Shown here one piece after another: positions 42,964-53,559 of a DNA stretch of 64,000 nucleotides (position 1 is its first letter; the number at the start of each line of letters is the position of its first letter). The notes under the pieces were generated by a model that saw only the letters and a list, made by a program, of their open reading frames with translations, made no database searches and had not been told where the DNA came from. Origin of the DNA: Oleiphilus messinensis (GTDB taxonomy: Bacteria > Pseudomonadota > Gammaproteobacteria > Pseudomonadales > Oleiphilaceae). The translations under genes were made by a program, and so were the position numbers. The DNA is taken from contig NZ_CP021425.1 in NCBI RefSeq assembly GCF_002162375.1, forward strand, positions 2,167,501 through 2,231,500, read 5' to 3'.

Positions 42964-43698
42964 ATGCCTGTTCCTTCTAAATCACAGCCTAAGTACAAAC
43001 GTGTCCTACTCAAGCTCAGTGGCGAGGCACTGATGGGGGAAGAGGATTTTGGTATTGATCCAAAAGTGATGGATCGTATGGCGCTGGAAATAGGTCAGTT
43101 GGTCGGGATCGGGGTTCAAGTCGGGTTGGTTATCGGTGGTGGAAACCTGTTTCGTGGTGCGTCTTTGCACGCGGCAGGTCTTGATCGTGTAACGGGTGAT
43201 CACATGGGGATGTTGGCGACGGTTATGAATGCGTTGGCAATGCGGGATGCCTTGGAGCGATCCAATATTTCAACTCGGGTTATGTCTGCAATACCGATGA
43301 GTGGGATAGTGGAGCACTATGATCGTCGTCGAGCCATTCGTGATCTCAAAGATGGTGATGTGGTTATTTTTAGTGCGGGTACAGGTAATCCGTTCTTCAC
43401 TACTGATTCGGCTGCTTGTTTGCGAGGTATTGAAATCGATGCGGATGTTGTTTTGAAGGCAACAAAGGTTGATGGTGTTTACACTGCAGATCCAATGAAG
43501 GATCCCGATGCCCAGCGTTATGATCGTCTAACTTACGATCAAGTGCTCGATATGAAGCTCGGGGTAATGGATCTGACTGCAATTTGCTTGTGCCGTGATC
43601 ACAATATGCCTGTGCGTGTGTTTGATATGAATAAAGCCGGTGCGCTTACCAATATTGTGGTTGGCTCTGATGAGGGAACTTTGATCGAGGAAGGCTAG
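42964..43698 (+). CDS. pyrH: UMP kinase
   Basis: Bacterial UMP kinase, 244 residues, phosphorylating UMP to [44 protein letters not shown] and [16 protein letters not shown] are the amino-acid-kinase-fold signatures for UMP/ATP binding. RBS AGGG precedes ATG 42964. Its own transcription unit is followed by frr. Confidence 0.97.
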   Translation: MPVPSKSQPKYKRVLLKLSGEALMGEEDFGIDPKVMDRMALEIGQLVGIGVQVGLVIGGGNLFRGASLHAAGLDRVTGDHMGMLATVMNALAMRDALERSNISTRVMSAIPMSGIVEHYDRRRAIRDLKDGDVVIFSAGTGNPFFTTDSAACLRGIEIDADVVLKATKVDGVYTADPMKDPDAQRYDRLTYDQVLDMKLGVMDLTAICLCRDHNMPVRVFDMNKAGALTNIVVGSDEGTLIEEG

Positions 43699-43751
43699 TT
43701 AGAGATTCTTACTTTTCAGCGAATCCGACTTTAGTTGAAGGAAACATTCTG

Positions 43752-43757
43752 TATAAT
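43752..43757 (+). promoter_or_regulatory. Possible -10 element upstream of frr
   Basis: A perfect TATAAT at 43752-43757 lies 55 bp before the frr start. The -35 region 17 bp upstream is weak (CTTTAG), so an additional frr promoter is only possible. Confidence 0.35.
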
Positions 43758-43811
43758 GCTGGATTGCCCTCGCAGTTGGGGAATTCAGCGAGATATTAAG
43801 AGGAATAAGCG

Positions 43812-44369
43812 GTGCTAAACGAGATCAAAAAAGAAACTGAAGCGAAAATGAAGAAAAGCCTGGAAGCATTGCATACGGCTTTCAACAAGATCAGAACTGG
43901 TAGGGCACATCCAAGCATACTGGATGGTGTATTCGTTTCTTATTATGGTGTCGATACACCCTTGAAGCAGGTTGCTAACGTGAATGTGGAAGATGCCCGA
44001 ACGTTGGCGATTGTGCCGTGGGAAAAAAACATTGTGCCGGCAATTGAAAAAGCCATTATGACCTCTGACCTTGGACTTAACCCGTCCACCACGGGTGAAG
44101 TGATCCGTGTGCCTATGCCAATGTTGACTGAAGAAACCCGGAAAATGTTTGTAAAGCAAGCAAAGGGTGAGGCTGAAACGGGTCGGGTTTCCGTACGAAA
44201 TGCGCGTCGTGATGCGAATTCGACGCTGAAAGAATTACTTAAGGAAAAAGAAATTTCGGAAGATGAAGAGCGTAAAGCTGCTGATGAAATTCAAAAACTG
44301 ACCGACAAGTACATTGCCGAAGTCGAAAAAATGTTCCAGGACAAAGAAGCAGACCTTCTAGAAGTTTGA
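43812..44369 (+). CDS. frr: Ribosome recycling factor
   Basis: Releases ribosomes after termination, together with EF-G. 185 residues, the usual size: [16 protein letters not shown], then [21 protein letters not shown] and [20 protein letters not shown]-like segments in the coiled-coil domain. GTG start with AGAGGAA upstream. The stop overlaps an in-frame TTG of uppS. Confidence 0.97.
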   Translation: MLNEIKKETEAKMKKSLEALHTAFNKIRTGRAHPSILDGVFVSYYGVDTPLKQVANVNVEDARTLAIVPWEKNIVPAIEKAIMTSDLGLNPSTTGEVIRVPMPMLTEETRKMFVKQAKGEAETGRVSVRNARRDANSTLKELLKEKEISEDEERKAADEIQKLTDKYIAEVEKMFQDKEADLLEV

Positions 44370-44389
44370 TCAGGGAAAGCGCTCTGCCC

Positions 44390-45151
44390 ATGTCTACTAA
44401 AATTTCAGCAGAAATACCCTTTGAAGGTGCTCAACGCCCAAAACACGTGGCTATCATTATGGATGGCAACAATCGTTGGGCCAAGGCGCGCAGTCAATTG
44501 GGTGTTTCTGGTCACAAAGCCGGTGTTGATGCAGTTCGAGCAGTTGTGGAGACTTGCGCGAGAGAAGGGGTCGAGGTACTGACGCTCTTCGCATTCAGCA
44601 GCGAAAACTGGCGTCGTCCGCAAGACGAAGTCAGTGCGTTGATGAAGCTTTTCCTGCTTGCACTTCAGCGGGAAGTCAAGAAGCTCCATAAAAATGATAT
44701 CCGTCTTCAAATCATTGGTGATCGCAGTAAATTCAACCCGGTGTTGGTTGAGCATATGGAGCGCGCCGAAGCACTGACCCGAGACAATACCAAAATGACA
44801 CTGGTGATTGCTGCAAATTATGGTGGCCGGTGGGATATTGTGAATTCTGCCCGAGCGCTTGCAGAGCAAGTCAAGTCCGGTGAATTGTCGGTCAACGATA
44901 TCAATGAGGACGTTTTTCAGGCCGAGCTCTGTCTCGGCCAGCTACCAATGCCTGATCTACTTATTCGTACGGCTGGGGAGCAGCGCATCAGTAATTTTCT
45001 GTTATGGCAACTCGCTTACACAGAATTTTACTTCTCTGAAGTCTATTGGCCAGACTTTAAACATGAAGAGATGTTAAAGGCGTTGGAAGCCTACAGCATG
45101 AGGCAACGTCGTTTCGGTCAGACAGATGATCAGATCGCCGCGAAGAAATAG
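44390..45151 (+). CDS. uppS: Undecaprenyl diphosphate synthase
   Basis: cis-Prenyltransferase making the C55 lipid carrier for peptidoglycan and O-antigen. VAIIMDGNNRWAKAR (catalytic Asp), LFAFSSENWRRP, and LLIRTAGEQRISNFLLWQ are all present. ATG 44390 is preferred over TTG 44366 (which overlaps frr). The carrier is also needed for the lipid-sugar systems coded earlier in the window. Confidence 0.97.
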   Translation: MSTKISAEIPFEGAQRPKHVAIIMDGNNRWAKARSQLGVSGHKAGVDAVRAVVETCAREGVEVLTLFAFSSENWRRPQDEVSALMKLFLLALQREVKKLHKNDIRLQIIGDRSKFNPVLVEHMERAEALTRDNTKMTLVIAANYGGRWDIVNSARALAEQVKSGELSVNDINEDVFQAELCLGQLPMPDLLIRTAGEQRISNFLLWQLAYTEFYFSEVYWPDFKHEEMLKALEAYSMRQRRFGQTDDQIAAKK

Positions 45152-45312
45152 GCTTTGCTTTCCGCCTGTAGCTTTCCGTCTGTATATACGTCGTGAGGCT
45201 CTCCGGAGATTTAAGCGTATTGCAGTCAGGGGTCTGGTCCCGCGTGTGGGGTTCATTTTGAGGGAATGTGACTCGGAATCCCACACAAAATCAAAAACAG
45301 TGATTTAGACAC

Positions 45313-46173
45313 GTGCTTAAACAACGAATTATTACTGCCTTGATTCTTGCGCCAATCGCGTTAGGTGGCATTTTTTTACTTTCTCCTCTCTATTTCTCAT
45401 GGTTCATTGGCGGGGTGATTGTGATCGCGGCCTGGGAATGGGCCAATCTATCCAATGTTACCAATCAAGCCGCTCGCTGTAGTTATGCTCTGGTTATGGC
45501 TGGGCTGCTCCTCGGTTGTCAATTTCTCTCACCCGCTCTGGTGTTGACGCTCAGTCTCCTCTGGTGGTGCGCGGCGTTTTATCTTGTCAAAACGTACCCC
45601 AAAAATACTATTTTCTGGGCCCAACCTCTTGTTCGGTTAATTATCGGGGCGCTCGTCCTCGTTCCTGCCTGGAAAGGTCTCGTGTTTATTCGCACCAGTG
45701 ATGTCATGCTGATGGATCGCGCTGGTGCACCAGTAGATGTTAATAGCCTATTGGTTATCTTTTATGTGATGATCGTCGTGTGGGGAGCCGACATCGGAGC
45801 GTATTTCGCGGGGCGTGCTTTCGGCAATAAAAAGTTGGCACCTTCCGTGAGCCCGGGGAAATCCTGGGCCGGTGTGTATGGGGGACTGATTGTAGTCGGG
45901 CTTTTGGCGATTGTTGTCGGGTTAATACTGCATCTCGATTCAAAAGATACCCTGTTGTTGTTGCTGATAACGCTCGTGACCGGGATTGTTTCCGTGTTGG
46001 GGGATTTACTGGAAAGCATGGTTAAACGTTTCCGGGGAATCAAGGATAGCAGTCAACTCTTGCCCGGGCATGGTGGGGTTATGGATCGTGTTGACAGCCT
46101 CACTGCTGCCGTCCCTGTATTTGCATTCGTCTGTTTGATGTTGGGCTGGTTAGGGAAATCGGTGGCTTTGTAG
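45313..46173 (+). CDS. cdsA: Phosphatidate cytidylyltransferase
   Basis: Membrane enzyme of 286 residues, CDP-diacylglycerol synthesis for phospholipids. Multiple membrane helices; the C-terminal signature SMVKRFRGIKDSSQLLPGHG followed by GVMDRVDS is diagnostic. GTG start. The 160-bp gap before it contains a 7-bp inverted repeat GTGTGGG/CCCACAC (45244-45286). Followed by dxr after 2 bp. Confidence 0.96.
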   Translation: MLKQRIITALILAPIALGGIFLLSPLYFSWFIGGVIVIAAWEWANLSNVTNQAARCSYALVMAGLLLGCQFLSPALVLTLSLLWWCAAFYLVKTYPKNTIFWAQPLVRLIIGALVLVPAWKGLVFIRTSDVMLMDRAGAPVDVNSLLVIFYVMIVVWGADIGAYFAGRAFGNKKLAPSVSPGKSWAGVYGGLIVVGLLAIVVGLILHLDSKDTLLLLLITLVTGIVSVLGDLLESMVKRFRGIKDSSQLLPGHGGVMDRVDSLTAAVPVFAFVCLMLGWLGKSVAL

Positions 46174-46175
46174 CA

Positions 46176-47351
46176 ATGAAGAAAGTATCCATTCTTGGTT
46201 CAACCGGTTCGATTGGTGAAAGTACGCTGGCGGTAATTCGTGAGAATTTGGAGCAGTATCAGGTTCATTCGCTGGTTGCGAACAGTAATCTGGATGCGAT
46301 GTACCGCCAATGTCTTGAGTTTGTGCCCGAATATGTGCTGATGCGTGATACTGCGGCGGCACAGACATTGAAGGCGTTGCTCCTGGAGGCGCGCGTCGAG
46401 ACCCAGGTTCTGTGCGGTGATGCTGACCTGGAAGCGCTCATGGGGTCCTCTGAAATCGATTATGTCATGTCGGCGATTGTTGGCGCAGCAGGCCTGAAGC
46501 CAACCATGGCTGCGGTGGAATCCGGTAAGCGAATATTGCTGGCAAACAAAGAGTCTCTGGTGATCGCCGGAGAGCTGTTTATGTCAGCTGTGCAGCAATA
46601 TGGTTGTGAACTCCTGCCGATCGATAGTGAGCATAACGCCATATATCAGTGCTTGCCCATTTCTGCAGGCAATCCTGTTGAGCCGATACGTAGAATTTTG
46701 CTTACTGCGTCCGGTGGACCATTCAGACGTTTCACTGCTGATGAGTTGGAAGCGGTGACACCGGCGCAAGCATTGAAACATCCAAATTGGGATATGGGGC
46801 CGAAGATTACGATAGATTCGGCATCGTTGATGAATAAGGGGCTTGAACTCATTGAAGCCTGCTGGTTATTCAATGTTTCTCCCGATGTCGTTGACGTTCA
46901 TATTCATCCCCAAAGTATCATCCATTCAATGGTGGAATATGTCGATGGATCGATTCTGGCTCAAATGGGGAGTCCTGATATGCGAACCCCGATTGCCTAT
47001 GGTTTGGGCTGGCCTGACCGAATTGAATCCGGTGTGCCTTCGCTGGATTTATTTGCCATGGCAGACTTAACGTTTGAAAAACCGGATATGGAACGTTTTC
47101 CCTGTCTGGCGCTCGCTGCGCAGGTCTTCAAGCGTGGCGGGACCGCGCCAACATTATTGAATGCTGCAAATGAAGTCGCAGTTGGACTGTTTCTAGAGAA
47201 CCGAATACGCTTTACGGAAATACCTTCGGTTATTGATTATGTTCTTGATCGAATTATGGTAGAGCCTGTGGAATCGATTGAGCATATAATGGAGCAAGAT
47301 CGCAACGCGCGGATTGTCGCCAGCCAGTATTCTACCCGGCGGGCGGTTTGA
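46176..47351 (+). CDS. dxr: 1-Deoxy-D-xylulose 5-phosphate reductoisomerase
   Basis: Second enzyme of the MEP isoprenoid pathway, 391 residues. ILGSTGSIGESTLAVIRE binds NADPH; LLANKESLV and PIDSEHNAIYQCL carry the metal and substrate residues; PNWDMGPKITIDSASLMNKG is typical. Isoprenoids made here feed UppS. Tight spacing with cdsA supports cotranscription. Confidence 0.97.
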   Translation: MKKVSILGSTGSIGESTLAVIRENLEQYQVHSLVANSNLDAMYRQCLEFVPEYVLMRDTAAAQTLKALLLEARVETQVLCGDADLEALMGSSEIDYVMSAIVGAAGLKPTMAAVESGKRILLANKESLVIAGELFMSAVQQYGCELLPIDSEHNAIYQCLPISAGNPVEPIRRILLTASGGPFRRFTADELEAVTPAQALKHPNWDMGPKITIDSASLMNKGLELIEACWLFNVSPDVVDVHIHPQSIIHSMVEYVDGSILAQMGSPDMRTPIAYGLGWPDRIESGVPSLDLFAMADLTFEKPDMERFPCLALAAQVFKRGGTAPTLLNAANEVAVGLFLENRIRFTEIPSVIDYVLDRIMVEPVESIEHIMEQDRNARIVASQYSTRRAV

Positions 47352-47400
47352 TGTGCAGTGGTTCGTTTAATCGCAAAGGTAATTTGGACTAATTGAATCT

Positions 47401-48765
47401 ATGGCTATTTTGGAACAAGTACTTGCACTCATTGTAACGCTTGGCATCCTGGTAACAGTCCATGAATTTGGACATTTTTGGGTTGCCCGGCGGTGCGGTG
47501 TGCGGGTTTTAAGGTTCTCGGTAGGGTTTGGTAAGCCGCTGGCAATGTGGAAGGATCGTACAGGCACTGAATTCGCGGTTGCGGCGATCCCTCTGGGCGG
47601 ATACGTTCGTATGCTCGACGAACGTGAAGGCGAGGTACCTGAAGCCCTGAAATCAGAGGCATTTAACACTCAACCGGTCAAAAGTCGAATCGCCATTGCT
47701 GCCGCGGGACCGATTGCGAATTTCCTGTTCGCTATTGTTGCTTATTTTTTGATGTTTTTGTGGGGGTTCAATACCGTGGTCCCAATCGTGGGCGATGTCC
47801 GGGAGGACTCTCCAGCGGCAGTGGCCGGCCTTAAACAAAGCTTGGAAATTGTCGCAGTGGATGGTGAGGCAACCCATTCCTGGCAGGACGTAAACCTACA
47901 GCTGCTTTCCCGACTTGGGGACAGTGGTGTGATCGAACTTGAAGCACGCTTCCCTGATCAGGATTTGACCCATCGCTATTCGTTGCAAGTGAATCGGTGG
48001 TTGCATGGTCATGATCATCCAGATCCACTGTATGACTTGGGGATCAGACCTTACCGCCCTCCAGTTGAGCCGGTAATTGGTGAAATCATTTCGGGTCTTC
48101 CTGCGGATAGAGCGGGTGTGCAGGCCGGGGATAAAATAATCTCCATTAACGCTGAAGCCATCGCAAGTTGGTACCAAGTTGTTGATGTGATCAAGAGTGC
48201 GCCCGAGCAGGTACTTCAAGTTGAGCTGGAGCGAAACGGGAACCGAATCGGAATTGAGATCACGCCCCAAGCAAAGGCATCAGATGGCGGCCAACCTTAT
48301 GGTTACATTGGTGCGGGGGTGAAACCTGTGACGGTCTCCTGGCCAGATGAGATGGTCAGGACAGTGCAATTAGGCGTATTTGAGGCTGTACCTGCTGCAT
48401 TCGTCCGGACTTGGGAAGACGTTGCACTGACATTAAGTGCGATTAAAAAAATAATTGTAGGCAGTATTTCATTAAAGACGCTCAGCGGCCCCATCACTAT
48501 CGCGCAGATAGCGGAGGAGTCTGTGAGTAATGGGGTTGAAGCATTTCTTCATTTTCTTGCATATTTGAGTGTTACGCTCGGTGTTTTGAACTTATTACCA
48601 ATCCCTGTTCTTGACGGGGGACACCTTCTTTATTATTTTGCCGAACTTGTTCGCGGCAAGCCGTTATCTGAGAAAGTACAAATAGCAGGCTTGAAAGTCG
48701 GTGTAGCCTTGATCGTTTCGTTGATGGTTGTGGCTTTTTATAATGATATTTTGCGGATTTTATAA
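47401..48765 (+). CDS. rseP: Site-2 zinc metalloprotease RseP
   Basis: Inner-membrane protease cleaving the anti-sigma factor RseA in the sigma-E envelope response. The zinc motif VHEFGHF (HExxH) lies in the first helix, LLPIPVLDGGH carries the third ligand Asp, and two PDZ domains (about 120-200 and 210-290) sit between. 454 residues, full length. Located just before bamA as in most Gammaproteobacteria. Confidence 0.97.
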   Translation: MAILEQVLALIVTLGILVTVHEFGHFWVARRCGVRVLRFSVGFGKPLAMWKDRTGTEFAVAAIPLGGYVRMLDEREGEVPEALKSEAFNTQPVKSRIAIAAAGPIANFLFAIVAYFLMFLWGFNTVVPIVGDVREDSPAAVAGLKQSLEIVAVDGEATHSWQDVNLQLLSRLGDSGVIELEARFPDQDLTHRYSLQVNRWLHGHDHPDPLYDLGIRPYRPPVEPVIGEIISGLPADRAGVQAGDKIISINAEAIASWYQVVDVIKSAPEQVLQVELERNGNRIGIEITPQAKASDGGQPYGYIGAGVKPVTVSWPDEMVRTVQLGVFEAVPAAFVRTWEDVALTLSAIKKIIVGSISLKTLSGPITIAQIAEESVSNGVEAFLHFLAYLSVTLGVLNLLPIPVLDGGHLLYYFAELVRGKPLSEKVQIAGLKVGVALIVSLMVVAFYNDILRIL

Positions 48766-48866
48766 GCGTTGAGTTTAGTTTGGGTTTTTGAGTTCGGAGA
48801 ACGCTCGGTACAGTCCGCTGCTTTCCGGGAAATAATGATAATTGGAACAAATATCCTGTAGGTGTT

Positions 48867-51173
48867 ATGAGGCTTTCCTTACTTCTAGTTCTTTCTTTGT
48901 TTGTCGCATTTTCAGTTAGGGCCGTAGATTTTACCGTTTCGGATATTCGAATCGAAGGGTTGCAGAGAGTTTCTGCCGGATCTGTGTTCAGTGCATTACC
49001 CGTGAGTGTTGGAGATCGGGTGGACACGTTTAAAATAAATGACGCAATGCAGTCTCTATTCAAGACAGGATTGTTTACGGACATCGAGATGGGGCGCGAT
49101 CAAAATGTGTTGATTTTGACCGTGGCAGAGCGCCCCTCAGTTACCAAAATCGAAATTGAAGGCAATAAAGCAATCGAAACGGATGACCTTCTGGATGGTC
49201 TGACCGCAGCAGGTTTGTCTGAAGGGCAGGTTTTCAAGCGGCTCACGCTGGAGAAGCTGGAGTTGGAGATCCTTCGGTCATATGTCGCACAGGGACGATA
49301 CAATGCTTCTATTGAAGCTTCTGTGGAAGAATTGCCTCGTAATCGTGTAGCGATCAAGATTGATATTGATGAGGGCGATATCGCTTCGATTCTTCATATC
49401 AACGTGGTGGGTAACGAAGTCTTTTCCGATGAAGAGTTGACGGATTTAATGGAGCTTAAGACCCCTGGTTTTTGGTCCTTTATCTTCAATGACGATAAAT
49501 ATGCCAAGGAAAAGCTCAGTGGGGATCTTGAGCGGATTCGTAGTTACTATCTGGACCGCGGCTATCTCAAGTTTTCGATCGAGTCGACCCAGGTTTCAAT
49601 CTCACCAGAAAAAGATGCTGTATTTATCACCTTGAATGTGAAAGAAGGGCCACTTTTTACAGTCAAAGACGTAAAGTTGAAAGGGGACTTGATTGTAACG
49701 GAGGAAGAGCTTCGGAAGTTGATCCTGTTACAGCCAGGCGAGCACTTTTCCCGGGTCAAGCTTACCACCACATCGGACATTATGGCTAAACGGCTTGGTA
49801 AAGAGGGGTATACCTTCGCAAACATCAGTGGTATCCCTGAGGCCCATGAAGATAACAGCACGACGGTTACCTTTTTTGTTGACCCAGGGCGTCGAACTTA
49901 TGTTCGGCGGATAAATTTCCGGGGCAATGTCGGCACCAGTGACGAAGTACTCCGTCAGGAAATGCGCCAGATGGAAGGTGCTGTTGCTTCTACAGACTTG
50001 ATTGAAATGTCCAAATCCAGGCTGGAGCGATTGGGCTTTTTCAAGGATGTCAGTGTAGAGACGCCTGCAGTTCCCGGTTATCCTGACCTTATTGATGTTA
50101 ACTATACAGTGGAAGAACAACCCTCCGGTAGCCTTTCCGCAAGCTTGGGTTATTCACAGGGTGGCGGTTTCATTATTGGAACCAGCATATCTGAAAATAA
50201 CTTTTTTGGCTCAGGGCGCCGTGTTTCATTTGGCATGAACTTCAGTGAGTCGGTTAAGAGTGCCAGCTTTTCCTATCTCAACCCTTACTTCACGGTAGAC
50301 GGGGTGAGCCGTGGCTTTAGCGTTTCGGCACGGCAAACTGACTACGAAGAGCAGGATATTTCAGACTTTACATTGGATACACTTTCTGCGGGAATGACCT
50401 TTGGGTATCCGATTAATAACTATTCGAGGCTCAATTTTGGGGTTAGTGCAAACAACTCGAAAATTAAGATTGGCGAAAGACCTGCGCTCGAAATCAGTAA
50501 TTTTATTGCGGAAAATGGCGATGACTTTGATATGTTCTCGGTTTCGGGCAGTTGGACCCGTAATACTCTGAATCGCGGTGTGCTCCCGACTAAAGGCATG
50601 TCCCAGTCATTATCACTGGAAGTTATGCTACCGGGTGTAAGTGACCTTGAGTTCTATAAATTAAATTACCGGAATAACCTCTACGTCCCCATCGATAACC
50701 TCCATAAATGGGCTTTACATTTCCGGGGTGAACTTGGCTATGGGGACGGGTATGGCAGTACCGATTCATTGCCGTTTTTTGAGCATTATTATGCTGGAGG
50801 TTTTGGCTCGGTACGGGGTTGGGAATCCAGTTCCCTGGGACCACGTTCAACACCCCATGTTGACGATGTGGGCGAAGCTGAACCCTTCGGTGGAAACATT
50901 ATGATGGAAGGTACTGCCGCATTTATTTTTCCGATGCCATTCGTAAAAGATCAACGTTCCATGCGTTCCAGTTTGTTCATTGATGCCGGTAATGTCTTTG
51001 ATCCGGATCGGAACTATGATCTGGATTTCGCGGAAATTCGCTATTCAGTCGGGATTGGTTTTTCGTGGATTACCGCGATTGGTCCGCTGGCCTTCAGTAT
51101 TGCTAAACCACTTAATGATGAAGATGGCGATGAGACTCAGGTATTTCAATTCTCGCTTGGACAACCATTGTAA
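48867..51173 (+). CDS. bamA: Outer membrane protein assembly factor BamA
   Basis: Central protein of the BAM complex that inserts beta-barrels in the outer membrane. Signal peptide about residues 1-20 (ending VRAVD), five POTRA domains through about residue 425, then a 16-stranded barrel (about 430-768). GGFGSVRGWESSSLGPR is the conserved strand/lid region with the VRGW motif. The last residues FQFSLGQPL form the C-terminal beta-signal but end in Leu. 768 residues, normal. Confidence 0.97.
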   Translation: MRLSLLLVLSLFVAFSVRAVDFTVSDIRIEGLQRVSAGSVFSALPVSVGDRVDTFKINDAMQSLFKTGLFTDIEMGRDQNVLILTVAERPSVTKIEIEGNKAIETDDLLDGLTAAGLSEGQVFKRLTLEKLELEILRSYVAQGRYNASIEASVEELPRNRVAIKIDIDEGDIASILHINVVGNEVFSDEELTDLMELKTPGFWSFIFNDDKYAKEKLSGDLERIRSYYLDRGYLKFSIESTQVSISPEKDAVFITLNVKEGPLFTVKDVKLKGDLIVTEEELRKLILLQPGEHFSRVKLTTTSDIMAKRLGKEGYTFANISGIPEAHEDNSTTVTFFVDPGRRTYVRRINFRGNVGTSDEVLRQEMRQMEGAVASTDLIEMSKSRLERLGFFKDVSVETPAVPGYPDLIDVNYTVEEQPSGSLSASLGYSQGGGFIIGTSISENNFFGSGRRVSFGMNFSESVKSASFSYLNPYFTVDGVSRGFSVSARQTDYEEQDISDFTLDTLSAGMTFGYPINNYSRLNFGVSANNSKIKIGERPALEISNFIAENGDDFDMFSVSGSWTRNTLNRGVLPTKGMSQSLSLEVMLPGVSDLEFYKLNYRNNLYVPIDNLHKWALHFRGELGYGDGYGSTDSLPFFEHYYAGGFGSVRGWESSSLGPRSTPHVDDVGEAEPFGGNIMMEGTAAFIFPMPFVKDQRSMRSSLFIDAGNVFDPDRNYDLDFAEIRYSVGIGFSWITAIGPLAFSIAKPLNDEDGDETQVFQFSLGQPL

Positions 51174-51375
51174 TGTGTAGAAACAACAGTCGTTCGTTAA
51201 GGTAAACTGCACTCCGTAAAAGTAATCTGTAGTGTGTAAAAATAAATGTAGCCCGAATACCACGGTACCTGACTCCCGTTAGCCAAATGTTACGCCATTC
51301 GGGCATTCAGTTAATAATCCTCAGTCGGTAATAAACCCCGACTGATCATTCAAAAGTGAAAATCTGGAGATAAAA

Positions 51376-51879
51376 ATGAAAGCATTGAAGCACGGTCTGT
51401 TTTGCCTTCTGGTGCTGTTTGGGACTATGAATGTTCAGGCTGAGACCAAAATTGCAGTAGTGGATATTCGCGCAGCGCTATTCAACTCAGAAGCGGCCCA
51501 GGCATTTGGCGAAAAATTGAAGCAGGAGTTTGCCAAAGATGAGTCTGAAGTAAAAAAGGTTGGTGATGAAGCGCAAAAGATGCAAGAGCGCATAAAGAAA
51601 GATGCCGCCATGATGAGTGATTCCGAGCGGGCGAAAATGGCGAGTGAGTTCGAACTTAAGGCAAAGGAATTCAATTATCTTAAAAATAAATTTGAAAGTG
51701 CTGTGAATACTCGTAAACAGGATTTCTTGCGTGACTCGAAGCCCAAGCTGGATCGTGCATTGGAAGAGGTTGCAAAAGCCGAGAAAGTCGATTTGCTATT
51801 GCCTCGTGAAGCAACGCTTTTTGTTGTACCGTCATTAGATCTAACACCAAAAGTAATTGAGAAGTTGAACGCAAAATAA
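51376..51879 (+). CDS. skp: Periplasmic chaperone Skp (OmpH)
   Basis: Small periplasmic chaperone for unfolded outer membrane proteins, 167 residues. Signal peptide (LFCLLVLFGTMNVQAE) then KIAVVDIRAALFNSEAAQAF, a Lys/Glu-rich coiled-coil middle (about 50-120) and LLLPREATLFV at the end. The 200-bp gap before it contains an 8-bp inverted repeat GCCCGAAT/ATTCGGGC at 51251-51304. Sits between bamA and lpxD as usual. Confidence 0.95.
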   Translation: MKALKHGLFCLLVLFGTMNVQAETKIAVVDIRAALFNSEAAQAFGEKLKQEFAKDESEVKKVGDEAQKMQERIKKDAAMMSDSERAKMASEFELKAKEFNYLKNKFESAVNTRKQDFLRDSKPKLDRALEEVAKAEKVDLLLPREATLFVVPSLDLTPKVIEKLNAK

Positions 51880-51963
51880 ACACCACTGTTGAGTAACCTG
51901 ATCAAAGAAAAAATGATCAAATAAGTAACGTAATACGTAACAAGTTAAGAGTGTGGTAAAGCG

Positions 51964-53049
51964 ATGTTGACGGAAACGCGTTTGGCGATAGCTGAAATTG
52001 CTGAGATCCTGGAAGCAAAAATTATTGGTGATGCTTCTTCGGAGATTTCTAGTCTGGCAACCCTGCAGGCAGCTAAAACTGGACAGTTGGCGTTCCTGTC
52101 CAATCCGGTTTATAAGAAGCATCTGGCGAAAAGCCAGGCATCCGCCATCATCGTTGCGCCTGATGTGGTAACTGAGCTCTTCGTGGAGCGAGGTGGCTCG
52201 TGGCAATTTGTGTCTGGCGAGCCCCTGCAAAGTACTTTTCTGGTTCTGGATAACCCTTATCTCGGGTTTGCAAAACTTACCCATCTTTTTGATACGGCAT
52301 ATCAATTCGAACCGCGGATTGAAACATCTGCGGTGATTCATCCCTCCGTTCATGTTCCTGATGATTGTTATATAGGGCATAACGCCGTCATTGGCGAAGG
52401 CTGTGTTTTAGGTCGCTCGGTTTACATCGGGGCTAACGTCTCCATCGGAGTAAATTGTCATATCGGAGATCGAACCCGTCTTTGGGCCAGTGTTGTCCTC
52501 TACAGCGACATCACTTTGGGTCAGGATTGCATAATACACAGTGGCGTTGTTATCGGCTCAGATGGTTTTGGTAATGCGAAGGACGGAGAGAAGTGGTTTA
52601 AAATAGCACAGCTCGGCGGGGTCACGGTCGGTGATAATGTTGAGATTGGTGCGAATACAACAATAGACCGCGGCGCTTTGGGTGATACCATTATCGGTGA
52701 TGGTGTAAGAATCGATAATCAGGTTCAGATTGCCCATAACGTGGTGATTGGCGACGATGCCGCATTGGCCGGATGTGTGGGTGTAGCAGGCAGCACCACG
52801 ATTGGGAAGCGGTGTGTAATTGGTGGTGCAACAGGGGTCGGGGGGCACTTGGATATTGCCGATGATGTCTATTTAACTGGCATGACCATGGTCACCAAAA
52901 GCATCAAAGCACCTGGTCTTTATTCTTCTGGCACGGGCGTAGAGCCTAACAGCAAGTGGCGTAGAATGGTTGCAAGAATGCGCTCGTTAGATGAGTTTGC
53001 CAAAAAATTGAAGTCTTTAGAACGTAAAGTTGATAGTTTGCTAGGGTAG
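51964..53049 (+). CDS. lpxD: UDP-3-O-(3-hydroxyacyl)glucosamine N-acyltransferase
   Basis: Third step of lipid A synthesis. 361 residues: N-terminal uridine-binding domain, hexapeptide beta-helix (about 100-310) and a C-terminal helix. The catalytic His lies in QIAHNVVIGDDA. A perfect inverted repeat TGGCATT-CA-AATGCCA at 53051-53066 comes directly after its stop, before fabZ. Confidence 0.97.
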   Translation: MLTETRLAIAEIAEILEAKIIGDASSEISSLATLQAAKTGQLAFLSNPVYKKHLAKSQASAIIVAPDVVTELFVERGGSWQFVSGEPLQSTFLVLDNPYLGFAKLTHLFDTAYQFEPRIETSAVIHPSVHVPDDCYIGHNAVIGEGCVLGRSVYIGANVSIGVNCHIGDRTRLWASVVLYSDITLGQDCIIHSGVVIGSDGFGNAKDGEKWFKIAQLGGVTVGDNVEIGANTTIDRGALGDTIIGDGVRIDNQVQIAHNVVIGDDAALAGCVGVAGSTTIGKRCVIGGATGVGGHLDIADDVYLTGMTMVTKSIKAPGLYSSGTGVEPNSKWRRMVARMRSLDEFAKKLKSLERKVDSLLG

Positions 53050-53118
53050 GTGGCATTCAAATGCCAACTAGTGAATTTTGAGCTACTAATAATGAGCTAC
53101 CAAGAGGTATTCCCATAG

Positions 53119-53559
53119 ATGGAAATGGATATTGAGCTTATTCTTGAGTATCTCCCGCATCGCTATCCATTTTTATTAGTGGATCGGGTGCTCGAGATCG
53201 AAAAGGGTAAGTCAATCGTGGGTTACAAAAACGTAACCATGAATGAACACTTCTTCAGTGGTCATTTCCCGGGTAAGCCAATTATGCCTGGAGTGTTAAT
53301 TTTGGAGGCAATGGCGCAGATTTCTGGAATTCTGGGTTTTGTCACCAATGATCGCAAACCCGCTCCCGGAATTATTCAAGTTTTTGCCGGTTCAAATCGG
53401 GTTCGTTTCAAGCGACCTGTGGTGCCGGGCGACCAGTTGACCCTGTATTCCAACCTGATTGCTGACAAGCATGGTATCTGGAAGTTCGACTGTAAAGCTA
53501 CTGTCGGTGACGAGGTTGCCTGTGTAGCGGAAATTATGACTGCAGAGAGAGGGAGTTAA
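53119..53559 (+). CDS. fabZ: 3-Hydroxyacyl-ACP dehydratase
   Basis: Dehydrates 3-hydroxyacyl-ACP in fatty acid elongation. Hot-dog fold, 146 residues. [13 protein letters not shown] and [22 protein letters not shown] contain the catalytic His and Glu. It lies between lpxD and lpxA, keeping fatty-acid and lipid A synthesis together; its stop touches the lpxA start. Confidence 0.97.
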   Translation: MEMDIELILEYLPHRYPFLLVDRVLEIEKGKSIVGYKNVTMNEHFFSGHFPGKPIMPGVLILEAMAQISGILGFVTNDRKPAPGIIQVFAGSNRVRFKRPVVPGDQLTLYSNLIADKHGIWKFDCKATVGDEVACVAEIMTAERGS